A DNA stretch of 64,000 nucleotides from the NCBI GenBank assembly GCA_002364085.1, contig DEXK01000002.1:67440-131439 (forward strand), read 5' to 3'. A program made the position numbers and the translations under genes. Positions 63,941-64,000 of this stretch are shown here, piece after piece. The stretch is from Balneolaceae bacterium UBA3186 (GTDB lineage: Bacteria > Bacteroidota > Rhodothermia > Balneolales > Balneolaceae). How positions within the stretch are numbered: the first letter of the stretch is position 1; each line of letters begins with the position of its first letter. The notes under the pieces are model-generated. The model searched no databases, was not told the origin of the DNA, and was given only the letters and a program-made list of their open reading frames with translations.

Positions 63941-64000
63941 TTAGTATTTAAGACGGAAAAAAGAGCGTGATCCGGATGCGTCTTCGAACAGGACTAAAGT
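63941..64000 (-). CDS. C-terminal end of a possible outer-membrane protein (partial)
   Basis: On the minus strand the last 19 codons before a TAA (63943-63941) read TLVLFEDASGSRSFFRLKY. The aromatic C-terminus suits an exported beta protein. Only 19 codons are visible, so this could be chance. Confidence 0.3.
   Translation of the reverse strand, partial: TLVLFEDASGSRSFFRLKY

Noticed and set aside
1..64000. Prophage, integrative element or insertion sequence
   Set aside because: No integrase, transposase, capsid or conjugation gene is visible; gene content and codon style look uniform.

Overview
The window looks like a piece of a Bacteroidota-group chromosome, most likely a marine Balneolia/Balneolota-type organism. 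This is inferred from gene content and style, not from a marker gene: moderate-to-low GC; few visible Shine-Dalgarno sequences; families largely confined to Bacteroidota relatives (DUF3078, DUF2851, a DUF6787-like protein); a carB without its C-terminal regulatory domain; a RibB with a decayed GTP cyclohydrolase II half; and the gene order ileS - zinc-less dksA-like - lspA. The content is mostly ordinary housekeeping. There is no prophage, transposase, CRISPR array or integrase.

Layout. 1-3.2 kb: PLP decarboxylase fragment, DUF3078 protein, PyrR-like phosphoribosyltransferase, YtxH and DUF2851 proteins. 3.25-7.9 kb: tRNA-Gln, then prs-rplY-pth-hppA. 7.9-9.05 kb: a repeat-rich spacer and an orphan protein. 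9.05-17.1 kb: propeller-amidohydrolase, pyrF-rnhA, tsaD, small proteins and an unusual aquaporin. 17.1-21.3 kb: two-component system, SDR, DUF58 protein and a small pseudogene. 21.4-28.2 kb: recQ with an extra N-terminal GxxExxY domain, carB, carA. 28.2-33.4 kb: a paralogous lipoprotein pair, a penicillin-acylase family enzyme and a four-helix-bundle gene between direct repeats. 33.4-42.4 kb: transaldolase and an RND efflux operon with two tandem permeases. 42.4-49.6 kb: class V aminotransferase, yajC-ribB, ileS-dksA-lspA. 49.7-58.9 kb: LMW phosphatase-fructosamine kinase pair, LLM oxidoreductase, BtuF-like binding protein, a SigZ-like sigma factor followed by a 26-residue cysteine-rich peptide gene, GIN-domain protein, GroES-like protein, SDR, phospholipase-D enzyme, small membrane proteins and a DUF2461 protein. 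59.2-63.8 kb: ABC ATPase with a permease/M1-peptidase fusion.

Pathway links: pyrR-like, prs, pyrF, carA and carB supply PRPP and pyrimidines. The LMW phosphatase and fructosamine kinase look like a protein-deglycation pair. The sigma factor, cysteine-rich peptide, operator-like dyad and hairpin form a compact candidate metal- or redox-responsive unit.

The most unusual signal lies between genes. Several families of palindromic repeats recur: (i) degenerate 7- or 8-base tandem arrays arranged as inverted arms, often starting inside the stop codon of the neighbouring gene; (ii) a 90-92 base two-hairpin element in three copies; (iii) a 60-base element in two ungapped copies whose central stem has different but compensating arms; (iv) short GTA...TAC palindromes. 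Two IVS-type accessory proteins (four-helix bundle, GxxExxY) lie directly against such arrays. That suggests a link between these proteins and repeat loci and is the best candidate for something undescribed.
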